Positions 1 through 9,573 of a stretch of 58,393 bases of DNA are shown here, piece after piece. A program made the translations under genes and the position numbers. How positions within the stretch are numbered: position 1 is the first letter of the stretch; each line of letters begins with the position of its first letter. Source of the DNA: Selenomonas sp. (GTDB lineage Bacteria > Bacillota > Negativicutes > Selenomonadales > Selenomonadaceae); contig JAGPMW010000012.1 in NCBI GenBank assembly GCA_018052705.1, forward strand, positions 1 through 58,393, read 5' to 3'. The notes beneath the pieces were generated by a model. It saw nothing but the letters and a program-made list of their open reading frames with translations. It was not told the DNA's origin and ran no database searches.

Positions 1-177
1 CTTGAAAAATCTGCCAAATTTATGGCACAACTGTTTGAAACAGTGTGCATGAGTTTGGTATTTAATAAGTCACATTCCCTTGCCATGCATTACTGCAGGC
101 TTGTTTGGGATGTGCGAAGTTTGAGTACTTAATATTATTTCGTCACCGATCCGTCAATTCCTGCCATCACACCAATC
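1..177. other. Downstream flank of trpA, no gene seen
   Basis: I find no coding region here. Read on the minus strand, the stretch after the trpA stop contains two small hairpins. One has arms TGCCA/TGGCA at about 12-27, followed by a short T-rich run. The other is an imperfect stem at 25-48. They could act as a weak terminator for the trp operon, but the signal is poor. Confidence 0.4.
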
Positions 178-966
178 TCAATAACTTTTATCGAGTGCTT
201 CCCGCATATCCGCAATGAGCTGCGCTGCTTCATCAAGTTTACCAGCCAGCAGCTCCTTCACAACAGCACTGCCGACAATAACAGCATCAGCATGGGCAGC
301 CGCAGCCACAGCTGCCTCTGATGAACCAATGCCGAACCCCACAGCCAGCGGCGTCCTCGTATAGTTGCGGGCTGTATCGCAGACCGCGCCGATGGTGCTG
401 TAGTCTACTTTCTTGACTCCTGTGACACCATTATTGGACACACAGTAGATGAATCCGCTGGCATCCTGACAAATCTCTTCCATGCGCACCGCTGTCGTCC
501 CCGGCGTGATAAACTCTGCCAGGACGAAATCATGAGCAGCAGCAATACGGCGCAAATCACCAGATTCTTCATGCGGCACATCCGGAATGATGACCCCATC
601 CATGCCAGCTGCCTTAAAATCCTCAACAAATTTCTCGAATCCATAATGATACATATTGTTGATATAGCCCATTCCGATGAGCGGAATATCCGAGAATTTC
701 CGAATCTCGCGGATCAGATCCAGTTCCTTTGCGAGCGTCATGCCATTCTTCAGCGCCACAACCGAGGCAGTCTGGATGACCGGACCATCGGCCATCGGAT
801 CTGAGAACGGCAGCCCGAGTTCGATGACATCCGCCCCGGCCGCTTCTGCCCGTTTGACCGCTTCGATGGTTGTCGGGATATCCGGTGCTCCGGCCGTAAT
901 GTAGATGAAAATTGCTTTTTTGCCGGCTGCCTTACGGGCAGCCATTACCTTGTCGATACGAGTCAT
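178..966 (-). CDS. trpA: Tryptophan synthase alpha subunit
   Basis: Cleaves indole-3-glycerol phosphate to indole and glyceraldehyde 3-phosphate and passes the indole to TrpB. The 262-residue length fits the family. The acid/base pair of the alpha active site is visible as Glu49 ([11 protein letters not shown]) and Asp60 (MADGP), the same numbers as in the enteric enzyme. A phosphate-binding [10 protein letters not shown] loop lies near residue 210. It is the last gene of the trp operon, and its ATG overlaps the trpB stop by 4 bp, which suggests translational coupling. Confidence 0.97.
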   Translation of the reverse strand: MTRIDKVMAARKAAGKKAIFIYITAGAPDIPTTIEAVKRAEAAGADVIELGLPFSDPMADGPVIQTASVVALKNGMTLAKELDLIREIRKFSDIPLIGMGYINNMYHYGFEKFVEDFKAAGMDGVIIPDVPHEESGDLRRIAAAHDFVLAEFITPGTTAVRMEEICQDASGFIYCVSNNGVTGVKKVDYSTIGAVCDTARNYTRTPLAVGFGIGSSEAAVAAAAHADAVIVGSAVVKELLAGKLDEAAQLIADMREALDKSY

Positions 967-2150
967 AAGTCTACATCCTCCCCCATCGTCTTTGCCACCA
1001 TCGCGACATCTTTATCGCCGCGGCCCGACAGGCACACGACCACCGTCTCATCCGGTTTCGTCTCCGGCATGAGTTTTTCGAGATAAGCCAGCGCATGCGA
1101 ACTTTCCAGCGCCGGAATGATTCCTTCGATACACGACAGGCGCTGGAATGCATCCAGTGCCTCCGTATCTGTAACCGATACATAGTTCACAATACCGGCA
1201 TCCTTGAAATAGGAATGCTCTGGTCCCACGCCAGGATAATCCAGACCGGCAGAAATCGAGTACGCCTCGACCACCTGGCCGTCCGGTGTCTGCAGAAGAT
1301 AGCTGAACGCACCATGAAGAATTCCCGGCTCGCCCGGGCCGCTCAGTGTTCTCGCATTATCGGCGACTTTATCGCTGCGGCCGCCAGCCTCGACACCAAG
1401 CTTACGGACCGTTTTATCATTACGGAAATCATAGAATGTACCAATGGCATTGCTGCCACCACCAACACAGGCAACGAGATAATCTGGCAAGCCACCAGTC
1501 TTGTCTTTGATCTGCGCACGGATTTCCTCACCAATGACTTTCTGGAAGTCACGGACAATGGTCGGGTACGGATGCGGACCGACAGCCGAGCCAATGATGT
1601 AATGGGTATCATCAATATTGGTTGCCCAGTAACGGATCGCCTCGCTGGTTGCATCCTTCAGCGTACCTGTGCCACTGGACACGGGGATGACCTTGGCTCC
1701 CAGCAATTTCATGCGGAACACGTTGAGCTTCTGCCGCTCAACATCCACCTCGCCCATGAATACATGACATTCCATGCCGAACAGCGCTGCTACTGTTGCC
1801 GAAGCAACTCCATGCTGCCCAGCACCAGTCTCCGCAACAATACGCTTCTTGCCCATAAGCTTGGCCAGCAAAGCCTGCCCAAGAGCATTATTGATCTTAT
1901 GGGCACCAGTATGCAGCAGATCCTCACGCTTGAGGAATATCTTCGCGCGGCCATAATGTTTGGTGAGTTTTTCTGCATAGTAAAGATTGGTGGGACGGCC
2001 GGCATAGTCCCGGAGCAAACTCTGGAACTGCGACTGGAATTCCGGATCATTCTTGTATTTATTATAGGCGGCCTCCAGTTCGTTCAGTGCCGGCATCACG
2101 ATTTCCGGTACATACTGCCCGCCGTATTGGCCAAATCTGCCTTTTTTCAT
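963..2150 (-). CDS. trpB: Tryptophan synthase beta subunit
   Basis: PLP enzyme that condenses indole with L-serine to give L-tryptophan, working as an alpha2beta2 complex with TrpA. The 395-residue length is standard. The PLP lysine is Lys85 in [10 protein letters not shown], and the phosphate-binding loop GGGSNAIG lies near residue 230. It starts in a 4-bp overlap with the preceding chorismate-mutase-family gene and ends in a 4-bp overlap with trpA. It is a TrpB1-type sequence, as expected for a beta subunit encoded next to trpA. Confidence 0.98.
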   Translation of the reverse strand: MKKGRFGQYGGQYVPEIVMPALNELEAAYNKYKNDPEFQSQFQSLLRDYAGRPTNLYYAEKLTKHYGRAKIFLKREDLLHTGAHKINNALGQALLAKLMGKKRIVAETGAGQHGVASATVAALFGMECHVFMGEVDVERQKLNVFRMKLLGAKVIPVSSGTGTLKDATSEAIRYWATNIDDTHYIIGSAVGPHPYPTIVRDFQKVIGEEIRAQIKDKTGGLPDYLVACVGGGSNAIGTFYDFRNDKTVRKLGVEAGGRSDKVADNARTLSGPGEPGILHGAFSYLLQTPDGQVVEAYSISAGLDYPGVGPEHSYFKDAGIVNYVSVTDTEALDAFQRLSCIEGIIPALESSHALAYLEKLMPETKPDETVVVCLSGRGDKDVAMVAKTMGEDVDL

Positions 2151-2467
2151 ATTTCTTTCCTCCCTAGTTTCTGCTGCCCCTGAAATTCGTTCATTTCCAA
2201 TCTCACAAAGCCCGTTATCATGGTAGTATAGATTTCTGCTACCAAATGCTCATCTGCGCCAAAATGCTGCGCTGCTGCCTTGGCTTTTTCAATCACCGAT
2301 TCCACTCGTCTTTCTGCTTTTACCTGATGTTTATTTCGCTTGAACGCCGCTGCCTGTTTAACATAGCGCCCACGCTCAGCAATCAGCTGAATCATTTCTT
2401 TATCGATCCGGTCGATGTTCTCTCTCACTTCATCAATATTATTGCATTGCATCATATTTGTCCTCAT
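2147..2467 (-). CDS. AroQ-fold chorismate mutase family protein inside the trp operon
   Basis: A 106-residue all-helical protein of the chorismate mutase type II (CM_2) family. Motifs seen are [11 protein letters not shown] near the N-terminus, a LIAER turn, a lysine-rich segment and ERRVESVI. The C-terminal half (residues after about 65) resembles PchB-type isochorismate-pyruvate lyases as much as the classic E. coli mutase. It should therefore act on chorismate or isochorismate; prephenate synthesis is the simplest reading. The gene overlaps trpC by 4 bp at its start and trpB by 4 bp at its end, so it is firmly embedded in the operon. Its presence is odd because prephenate formation competes with tryptophan synthesis. 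The start may be the first ATG or one of the internal Met codons. Confidence 0.8.
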   Translation of the reverse strand: MRTNMMQCNNIDEVRENIDRIDKEMIQLIAERGRYVKQAAAFKRNKHQVKAERRVESVIEKAKAAAQHFGADEHLVAEIYTTMITGFVRLEMNEFQGQQKLGRKEI

Positions 2468-3258
2468 GCACTTTCGGCAATCGTTTGTTTTATCCTTGTC
2501 AGTGCTCGTGTCTGGGCACCGATATTCTGCGCGCGTACGAGCCCTTCACCGACCAGAATGCCATCACAGCCTGCCTGCTGCAGGATATTGGCATCATCAG
2601 CAGTGAACACACCGCTTTCGCTGATAAGCGTACGGCTGAAATCGGCCTGTGGCAAGAGATCCAGCGTCTGCTGGATACTCGTCTGAAAAGTTACGAGGTT
2701 CCGGTTGTTGATGCCAATGAACTCAGCCGGTGTAGCTAAGGCAGCCTGCATATCGACTTCATCATGGACCTCGATCAGCGCATCCATGCCAAGACTCCAG
2801 GCCGTATACAAATATTCCTTAAGCTGCTGCGGACTAAGGATACGGGCAATAAGCAGCACCGCATCCGCTCCGAGCAGCCGTGCCTCATAGAGCTGATATT
2901 CGTCAATCACGAAATCTTTGCGCAGCAGCGGCAGCCCAATCTCGGACCGTACCTTGATGAAATCTTCGTTACACCCCAGAAAATGCGGGTCAGTATGAAC
3001 GGACAGCATGCTGGCACCATTATCTTCATATATATGAGCAAGCTCAAGCGCAGTATGCGTACTGTTCAGTCTCCCTTTGGCCGGTGACTGGAGCTTGCAT
3101 TCGGCGATAAGATTCCAGTCACCCTTCTTGAAGCCGTGCCCCATACGAAAGGTTCCCGGCCGCAAGCGGGCCTTAACTTCATGGAGTGGCAGCAGCTGCT
3201 TTGCCGCCGCCACAATTTCTTTCTTTTCAGCCACAATCTCGGCCAATATATCCTTCAA
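2464..3258 (-). CDS. trpC: Indole-3-glycerol phosphate synthase
   Basis: Converts carboxyphenylaminodeoxyribulose phosphate to indole-3-glycerol phosphate. This is a 264-residue TIM barrel. The catalytic segment reads ECKLQSPAKG, where families usually have ECKxxSPSxG; the second conserved lysine is in LLRKDFV, and the phosphate-binding end is GILVGEGLVR. It lies 11 bp after trpF and overlaps the next gene by 4 bp. The protein is a single-function form, not fused to TrpF. Confidence 0.96.
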   Translation of the reverse strand: MKDILAEIVAEKKEIVAAAKQLLPLHEVKARLRPGTFRMGHGFKKGDWNLIAECKLQSPAKGRLNSTHTALELAHIYEDNGASMLSVHTDPHFLGCNEDFIKVRSEIGLPLLRKDFVIDEYQLYEARLLGADAVLLIARILSPQQLKEYLYTAWSLGMDALIEVHDEVDMQAALATPAEFIGINNRNLVTFQTSIQQTLDLLPQADFSRTLISESGVFTADDANILQQAGCDGILVGEGLVRAQNIGAQTRALTRIKQTIAESA

Positions 3259-3269
3259 GGTAATTCCCC

Positions 3270-3872
3270 CTACTTGATCTTCTTCATGAATGATTTAATC
3301 CGGTCAATCGACTTTTCATGATCGACCTCAAGGCTGCCGGACACATCCACCGCAAACGGATGGAATATTTTCTCAACCTCATGGACATTCTCGGCATTGA
3401 TGCCACCGGCAATCAGGACGGATTTATTTATTGCTGCAATATCTTCGGCGGCGGCCCGCCAATCGAAAGCCTCCCCAGTGCCTCCCACCAGACCAGGCTG
3501 GAACGCATCTACCAGGATCAGTTCTGCAGGGAATGTATTGGCTGCCTCGACAGAGAAATCTTCGCCATAACGATAGGCTTTGATGACCGGACGCTCGACC
3601 TTTCTGGCATATTTCGCCTCCTCATGCCCATGCAGCTGCACATAGTCAAGATTGACCTGACGTGCAATCGCATTAACGGTATCAATATCCTCGTCCACAA
3701 AGACGCCAACCCGGCGTGCCTGATGGAGCTGTCCACTGATGACAGCTGCCCGTTCCGGGCTGACATATCGATAACTCTTTTTCCAAAAGATAAATCCAAT
3801 GAAATCAGCGCCTGCCTCCTCAGCGACTTTAGCCGCCAGCAGCGTTTTCATTCCACACAATTTGGCTCTCAT
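3270..3872 (-). CDS. trpF: Phosphoribosylanthranilate isomerase
   Basis: Amadori isomerase that precedes TrpC in tryptophan synthesis. The 200-residue TIM barrel opens with the catalytic-Cys motif KLCGMKT and ends with GGINAENV and VDVSGSLEV, which bind the phosphate. It is the first gene after the T-box leader, so the operon starts at trpF. The genes for anthranilate synthase and anthranilate phosphoribosyltransferase must be elsewhere. Confidence 0.95.
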   Translation of the reverse strand: MRAKLCGMKTLLAAKVAEEAGADFIGFIFWKKSYRYVSPERAAVISGQLHQARRVGVFVDEDIDTVNAIARQVNLDYVQLHGHEEAKYARKVERPVIKAYRYGEDFSVEAANTFPAELILVDAFQPGLVGGTGEAFDWRAAAEDIAAINKSVLIAGGINAENVHEVEKIFHPFAVDVSGSLEVDHEKSIDRIKSFMKKIK

Positions 3873-3902
3873 TGTCTACCCCCACACTCCCTGGATTGAT
3901 AA

Positions 3903-4200
3903 AACAAAAACCCCGGCTGGAGAATACTCTCCTGCCGGGGCGACTTATTCGCGGTACCACCCGAACTAAGACCAATGGTCTCATCTCATTCTGACACGGG
4001 CGCTGAGCCGATGTCATAGCCTGCTAACGGAGGCAGCCGTTCCAGCCTACTCACAGTGCCATGACAGCACCATTGCTTTCAGTGGACTCTCGCGGGACCA
4101 TTCACATCGCTCCTCTGGCCGGACATCTCACCACTGGCTGCCCAGTCTCCGGCTCGCTGACAGATTTTCACGCTGCTACTATTTCCCGTTCGTTGATTTT
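3903..4200 (-). promoter_or_regulatory. T-box leader, Trp specifier (UGG)
   Basis: On the minus strand the leader carries the T-box core GGGTGGTACCGCG (complement at 3950-3962), followed by a GC-rich terminator hairpin with arms CCCCGGC/GCCGGGG and a T run (3905-3940). Stem I ends in GUGAAUGGUCCC, where UGG (4098-4100) sits in the specifier position directly after GAA. A GUAGG...CCGUUA element is shared with the leu and ile leaders in this window. Uncharged tRNA-Trp should stabilise the antiterminator and switch on trpF-trpA. Confidence 0.93.
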
Positions 4201-4235
4201 TAAATGTAAAGTTGTTAACTTTATCGATGTTTCAT

Positions 4236-4264
4236 ATCTTACAACCTTTTGTTTTTCTTGTCAA
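4236..4264 (-). promoter_or_regulatory. Promoter of the trp operon
   Basis: The minus strand reads TTGACA, a 17-bp spacer, then TAAGAT, a strong sigma-A-type match about 30 bp before the T-box RNA. A 6-3-6 inverted repeat (AAAGTT/AACTTT, 4208-4222) falls just after the predicted start site. Confidence 0.75.
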
Positions 4265-4286
4265 TACAATATTTACATTTATAACA

Positions 4287-4326
4287 AAAAAGTCCGATAT
4301 ATAGACAGCTATACATCGGACTTTTA
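4287..4326 (-). terminator. Terminator after the secreted repeat protein
   Basis: The arms AGTCCGAT (4291-4298) and ATCGGACT (4315-4322) form a stem that is followed on the minus strand by six T residues. Confidence 0.75.
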
Positions 4327-4338
4327 CACTCTATAGAA

Positions 4339-5052
4339 TTATTTTGCTTCATCCATTGGCGGCTGTGGCGCATCACCATGCGGACCGCCCATCATCTCAC
4401 CATGCATACCACCTTTGGCATCCTTATCGGCACGCAGAACACTCTTATCAATCCCCAGCTGCTCTGCGACATCAGACCAGCGGTTATTGATCTTCTTCAT
4501 ATCAAGTATCGACTGGATATCTTTGCCGGACTGCTTGGCAAGAATGCTTGCCGCCGTCACATCCTGCGGGTGATAGCCGCTCTTGAGGAGTGCGAGCGCC
4601 GCCGCCTGATCGATATTGCCCTTTTGTGCGATATGTGCAGCCATCATAGAATCCATCTGCTCACGTATCTGTTCATGAGTCACACCAAGGCTCTTGCCGA
4701 TTTCCTGCCAAGTATTGCTATCGGTCTTCATCGCGAGCACATCCTTGAAGGATTTCCCCGAAATCTTTGCCAGCATCGCTGCCTGCCCGATATCACGGAA
4801 GTCTTTCTTCTCGTTGATGGCTTTCTTTACCTGATTCTCATCCACACCAAAGGTATCATGGATGTGTTTAGCTGCCTCATCAGCATTCATCTGCGGCAGC
4901 TGCCCCTTATGCCCCCGCTCCAGCATATGACCCGACTGTATATCCTTGTCGTTATTCATCTCCGCTGCATGAGCCAGCGCTCCATAACCGGTACCAAGCA
5001 GCACTGCACCGGCAACGATTCCGGCAACCATTTTTTTCTTCATCTTATTCAT
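4339..5052 (-). CDS. Secreted protein with two internal helical repeats, unknown function
   Basis: I do not recognise a named family. The start at 5052 is chosen because it begins a clear signal peptide (MNKMKKK, then a hydrophobic run ending ALAHA-A at about residue 30) and has an AAGGG site upstream; an upstream in-frame start adds an unlikely extension. The mature protein of about 207 residues has two related modules. In module one (about 90-125) the hallmarks are AAMLAKISGKS and TWQEIGKSLGV. In module two (about 167-202) they are ASILAKQSGKD and RWSDVAEQLGI. The C-terminal tail is rich in Gly, Met, His and Pro, as in metal-binding tails, but no function is proved. Confidence 0.75.
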   Translation of the reverse strand: MNKMKKKMVAGIVAGAVLLGTGYGALAHAAEMNNDKDIQSGHMLERGHKGQLPQMNADEAAKHIHDTFGVDENQVKKAINEKKDFRDIGQAAMLAKISGKSFKDVLAMKTDSNTWQEIGKSLGVTHEQIREQMDSMMAAHIAQKGNIDQAAALALLKSGYHPQDVTAASILAKQSGKDIQSILDMKKINNRWSDVAEQLGIDKSVLRADKDAKGGMHGEMMGGPHGDAPQPPMDEAK

Positions 5053-5230
5053 TTTTACATCGCCCTTCTTATTCGTGATTGATTTTCTTTTGATGATACA
5101 AGTATAGGCCACCGTCCTTATAATCGTTTTAAGCATCAATTAAATTGTTCTTCAAAATTGCTGAAAAGCTGCTGAAATCACCAAATCCAGCTTACAAAAC
5201 TTTATTTATAGAAAAACAAGGAAAATCGTC

Positions 5231-5244
5231 ATACGATGTCGTAT
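5231..5244. promoter_or_regulatory. Perfect 6-2-6 inverted repeat before the small ORF
   Basis: ATACGA-TG-TCGTAT overlaps a possible -10 box (TATACT, 5242-5247) about 35 bp upstream of the 5283 gene. It may be an operator; no matching -35 box is obvious. Confidence 0.35.
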
Positions 5245-5282
5245 ACTATTAACTAGGTTAATTTTGAAAAGAGGTGGATTTA

Positions 5283-5489
5283 ATGACAGATCAGGAAATC
5301 GAAAAACTCGTCCAGGACAAGCTCAACGAAGCATATAAGGCTGAAGAGCATCCACACAAATTCTTCATTACGGCCAATGGCCGCGGTGTAACGGATGGTG
5401 GCGATCTTTATAACGCACTGCTTGCAGACATGATGCGTATTTCGCAGAGAGCCATGACAGAGATCCTTAAAGAAGCACTGAAGAAATAA
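5283..5489 (+). CDS. Small protein of unknown function
   Basis: A 68-residue, charged, mostly helical protein. The start at ATG 5283 is preferred over GTG 5274, because the ribosome-binding site AAGAGGTGG lies just upstream and covers the GTG. It has a central HKFFITANGRGV stretch and no membrane segment. It is followed at once by a good terminator, so it is a single-gene unit and opposite in direction to its neighbours. I do not recognise the family. Confidence 0.7.
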   Translation: MTDQEIEKLVQDKLNEAYKAEEHPHKFFITANGRGVTDGGDLYNALLADMMRISQRAMTEILKEALKK

Positions 5490-5497
5490 TTCAGCGG

Positions 5498-5535
5498 AAA
5501 GTCCCAGCCGGTTCATCGATCTGCTGGGACTTTTT
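5498..5535 (+). terminator. Terminator after the small plus-strand gene
   Basis: Arms AAAGTCCCAGC (5498-5508) and GCTGGGACTTT (5523-5533), followed by a T run. Confidence 0.85.
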
Positions 5536-5554
5536 GGTATATTCAACCAGATAA

Positions 5555-5600
5555 TCAAAAGAGGGTGGCGGCACAATTTCGTGCCGCCACCCTCTTTTTG
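5555..5600. terminator. Bidirectional terminator between convergent units
   Basis: A perfect 18-bp stem (5557-5574 with 5581-5598) with a 6-nt loop. It is flanked by A on the left and T on the right, so it can end transcription from both the small plus-strand gene and the minus-strand efflux operon. Confidence 0.85.
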
Positions 5601-5611
5601 CCTACGCAATC

Positions 5612-8600
5612 CTATTCTTCTTTGTATACCCGATAAGCCGCTGCATACATCGTCGGCAGTACCAGCAACGTCAGCACGGTTGCGACCAGCAGCCCACTTG
5701 CTATGGCAACCGCCATCGGCCCCCAGAACGTACTGCTCATCAATGGCAGCATGCCAAGGACAGCCGCCGCCGCGGTCAGCATGATAGGCCGGAAGCGCAG
5801 AATTGCCGAATCAACAACCGCATCCCAGGGTGACTCGCCATCAGCCAGATGTTTCTGGATCTGATCGATCAGGATAACCGAGTTCCGGATAATCATCCCC
5901 GACAAAGCGAGTATCCCCAGCTGTGCCACAAACCCCATTGCCGATCCGGTAATGAGCATGCCCCAGACCACACCGATGAGCCCTAGAGGAGCCGTCAGCA
6001 GGGTAAGCAGCATTAACTTTGCACTGCGCAGCTGGAACATCAACAGCGTCATAATAATAACAATCATCGCCGGAATCGGCACCAGCAGATAGGCTACCGA
6101 GTCCGTGCTGTCCTCGAGCGCACCACTGGGCTCAATACTGCAGCCAAGCGGCAGATTGCTGCGCAGATCCGCCGTCGCATCATAGGCTTTCTTGGTCGCA
6201 TCATTAGCTGTCCCTTCGCGGATATCCGCCTGTACCGTAATAGTAGGCATCAGATTATGACGCTTGATCAGACTTTCCTCAGCATCATAGGATATCTTGG
6301 CAATCTGGTCCAGTGGCACATAGCCTGCGGGACCCAGATAGACCGGCAGATCCTTGATCTTTGACAAATCCTGACGATCATCAGCCGCCATGCGCAGATC
6401 GATATCGATGGTCCGATCCCCAGTATAGAACTGAGCCGCCGTCGCCCCAGTAATCTCCGTGTAAAGCATCTGCCCCACGGCCTGGCTGTTAAGCCCCATA
6501 GCGCGCAGCTTATCCTGATCCAGTTCCAGATGCATAACCTTGCTTTTTCCGCCCCAATCCATATTGACATTGAGGTTATTGGGATCTGCAGCTACCCGGT
6601 CAGCCACCTGTCCCGCCAGCTCCTTCACCTGATCGATGCTGTAACCTTTAACACGCAGCATAACCGGATAGTCCGATGATGGTCCCGTCTGGATGACCTT
6701 GATATTGCCACGCACATCAGCGAATTCATCATCCAGTGCAGACTGCAGGTCATCAATAAGCTGCGCGCGGGCTTTCGCATCCTTAGCTACAACAACAAAC
6801 TGAGCACAGTTGTCTGCATCAGCCTTTGGATTTACCGACAGCACAAAACGCGGTGCATACTTCCCGACATAATAGGAAAAATTCGTGATCTGATCCTGAT
6901 GTTTATCCAGAAAAGCTGCCATGCGGTCACATTCTTCCTGCGTTGCCGCCATAGATGCACCAGCCGGAAGCTGCAGTCCGACGATGATCTCTGGCCGCAT
7001 CGAAGGCGGGAAGAATTCTTCCTTGACCAGCTTGAACATACTCAGCGAAACCAGCAAGAGTGCAACGGTCGCACCGAGCACAAGCCGCCGGTGATTCAGG
7101 AACCAGCTCAGAACTTTACGGAAAGACTAATAGAACCGGCTCTGATAGGGAGAAATATTACCCTCGGCATCCTTTTTGACCTCGACCCGGATCAGATAAT
7201 CACCATAAAGTGGTGCTACCATCACCGATATGATCCAGGATAGCAGCAGCGAAATGGCAATAACCGGAAACAAGGCATTACAGAACTCGCTGGCCATTCC
7301 CTTGGCAAAAGCCACGGGAATAAATCCAGCGCAAGTGATAAGCGTCCCGGTCAGCATAGGTTTGGCCGTTGCCTGAAAGGCATAGCAGGCCGAATCGAAA
7401 CGAGAGAACCCCATCTCAAGCTTGACGCTCATCATCTCGACCGCGATCAGCGCATCATCGACCAGAAGCCCCAGTGCAATGATCAGGGCTCCCAATGAAA
7501 CCTTGTGCAGATCGATCCCCAGCATATACATGAAGCAGAACACGCCGGACAATACCAGCGGGATACACCCGGCGACAACCAGACCCGTGCGGAAGCCCAG
7601 GGACAGGAAGCTGACCACCATAACAATGACAATCGCCTCCATCAGCGTTTTGACAAAATCATGGATGGAATCCGCTACAACCTCTGGCTGATCTGAAACC
7701 TGATGGATCTCCAGCCCGAGCGGCAAATCCTGCTGGATCTTGCCGATCATCGACTTCAGATCATCACCAAGCTGCAGAATATTGCCGCCATCTTCCATCG
7801 AGACGGCAATGCCGATAGCCGGCTGCCCATTATAGAACATCTTTGGCTCCGCCGGATCCTCGAAACGCCGTTCCACCTTGGCGATATCTTTCAGCCGGAA
7901 TACGTGTCCACCAGCATTGATCGGTAAATCACGGACCGCATCCACATCATCGAATATTCCTGATACTCGCAAATAAACTTTGTCCGACTTAGTTTCGACT
8001 GACCCCGCCGGTGTCATTATATTCTGCGTCTTGAGCGCATCAGTGATCGCCTGTGGACTGATGCCAAGCTTGGAAAGCTTCGCATTCTCTACCTCTACAT
8101 AGACCTTTTCCTTCTGCTCACCGATCAGCTCGACTTTCTGCACACCAGCTACATTAAGCAGCAACCGGCGCGTCTTCTCTGCCTGCTGACGCATTTCCTC
8201 GTAGGAATAGCCATCACCAGTCACCGCATAAATCGATCCGAAGACATCATCAAACCGGTCATTATAATAGGGCCCATAGGTACCCTCAGGCAGATCCTGC
8301 TTGATATCCTCACAGAAATTGCGGACATCCTTCCAAGTCGACCGGATCTGACTCTTTGCCACATCGTCGCGCAGATTCACATAAATAACGGTCGTGCCCG
8401 GACTCGTTTCACTTTCGACATTCTTAAGACCCGGCGTATCCTGAAGTCTTTTCTCCAGTTTATCCGTGACCTGATCCTGCATCTGCTCTGCCGTCGCACC
8501 TGGCCAGGCAGCTGTTACCACCATCTGCCGGATCGTGAACTGCGGATCTTCCATGCGCCCAAGCTTGAAATAGGAAAAAATCCCGCCAATACCTACCATG

Positions 8601-8659
8601 ATGATAAAAAACCATACCAATGGCCGATTATTCAGCGATAATTCCGTAAGATTTCTCAT
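5612..8659 (-). pseudogene. RND efflux permease (HAE1/AcrB type) interrupted by an in-frame TAG
   Basis: Inner-membrane proton-driven drug exporter of the AcrB family, about 1015 residues in all. The N-terminal half (7127-8659) starts MRNLTELSLNNRP and carries the TM4 acidic pair GLLVDDAL. The C-terminal half (from 7126 down to 5612) carries GFVAQLGILALSGM and NSVILIDQI. Both halves are in the same frame, and a single TAG at 7127-7129 separates them. The codons after the TAG (SFRKVLSWFLNHRRL) continue the protein without a gap, so this is one nonsense codon and not two genes. An internal ATG (7081) could restart the second half. With the broken adaptor gene upstream, loss of function is the simplest reading; recoding or a sequence error remain possible. 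Confidence 0.88.
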
Positions 8660-9166
8660 TGTGAATCCTCCGTCCGGACCTGCTGTCCGTCACGAAGCTT
8701 ATGAACGCCTGCGATAACGACCTGATCGGCCGGGTCCAAACCATGCACCCGCACTTTATCGTCACCAAATTCCTCCACCGATACCGTCTTCAATGTGACC
8801 GTATGGTCATCCGTAACCACCCAGACCTGTGGCTTATCGCCGGTCTGATAGATTGCCGACAGCGGCAGAATCATCCCCCCGGCCGCAGCCGCTGCATCCC
8901 CGTGTACCAAAGACACACTGGCTGCCTGCCTGCACATTGCGGGAAAGGATCTGTCCTCCGACCTGAAACGACATATTCGTCTCATAGCGGCCACAAACCG
9001 TTCCGGCATATACACTATCCTCAGCAGCATTACTACCATCGGCCTGCTGCGTCTTTACCAGCGGTGCTTTTTCTACAGTCTTGTCCTTCTGCCCGCAGCC
9101 AGCCAGCACAGTGCTTGCCATCAAAGCCGCCAGTACTCCAGCCAACAGCTTTTTCCTATTTATCAT
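8656..9166 (-). pseudogene. Membrane-fusion (adaptor) lipoprotein of the RND pump, internally deleted
   Basis: Periplasmic adaptor that should link the RND pump to an outer-membrane channel; a full protein has about 350-400 residues. The start at 9166 has a GGAGGGG site and begins a lipoprotein signal with lipobox LAGC. The first 85 residues run to NMSFQVGGQILSRNVQAGS in one frame. The C-terminal beta-barrel part resumes in another frame at about 8930 (ASVSLVHGD, then MILPLSAIYQTGDKPQVWVV) and runs to the stop, which overlaps the permease start. The lipoyl half, the coiled-coil hairpin and most of the barrel are missing, so a deletion of several hundred bases with a frame change has destroyed the gene. 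Confidence 0.88.
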
Positions 9167-9207
9167 GTCATCTACCCCTCCGGTTGCTTTCCTACAGTCC
9201 AAAGCCT

Positions 9208-9573
9208 TTACATGAACTCATCGCCACTGCGATCCGGCATCATCATCATGATTTTTTTTGCATGCAGCAGCATTTTAATCAGATGATCAAAAACTTCCAT
9301 ATTGGCATCTATATAATAATAATTTTTCGTTCCTTCCCGACGCACCTTCATGATCCCAGCCCGCTTCAGTATCTGTAAGTGATGCGATACTGCCGGACGA
9401 GAAATACGTGCTTTCTCTGCAATACTCCCAACCCGCATCCCATTACTATCACCATAGTGCAGCATAACCAAGATCAGATGCAGCCGCATGTGGTCCCCCA
9501 GTGCAGTCAGTATTTCCTGTGATTCATGAATCTCATCTGCCATCTGCTGAATTTCTTCCCGGTCTACTTCCAT
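9208..9573 (-). CDS. ArsR-family winged-helix repressor
   Basis: A 121-residue regulator with an ArsR/SmtB fold: helix pair ILTALGDHMRLHLIL, recognition helix ARISRPAVSHHLQIL and a basic wing (VRREGTKNYYYI). The start at ATG 9573 is preferred, because a GGAAGGAGG site lies 8 bp upstream and inside the longer TTG-started reading. The C-terminus is Met-rich. The gene heads the decayed efflux operon and probably repressed it. No obvious metal-binding Cys cluster is seen, so the ligand is unknown. Confidence 0.88.
   Translation of the reverse strand: MEVDREEIQQMADEIHESQEILTALGDHMRLHLILVMLHYGDSNGMRVGSIAEKARISRPAVSHHLQILKRAGIMKVRREGTKNYYYIDANMEVFDHLIKMLLHAKKIMMMMPDRSGDEFM

Noticed and set aside
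7081..7129. Two separate genes for a split RND pump
   Set aside because: Both halves are in one frame, and codons between the TAG and the internal ATG encode the expected permease sequence, so one interrupted gene is the better model.
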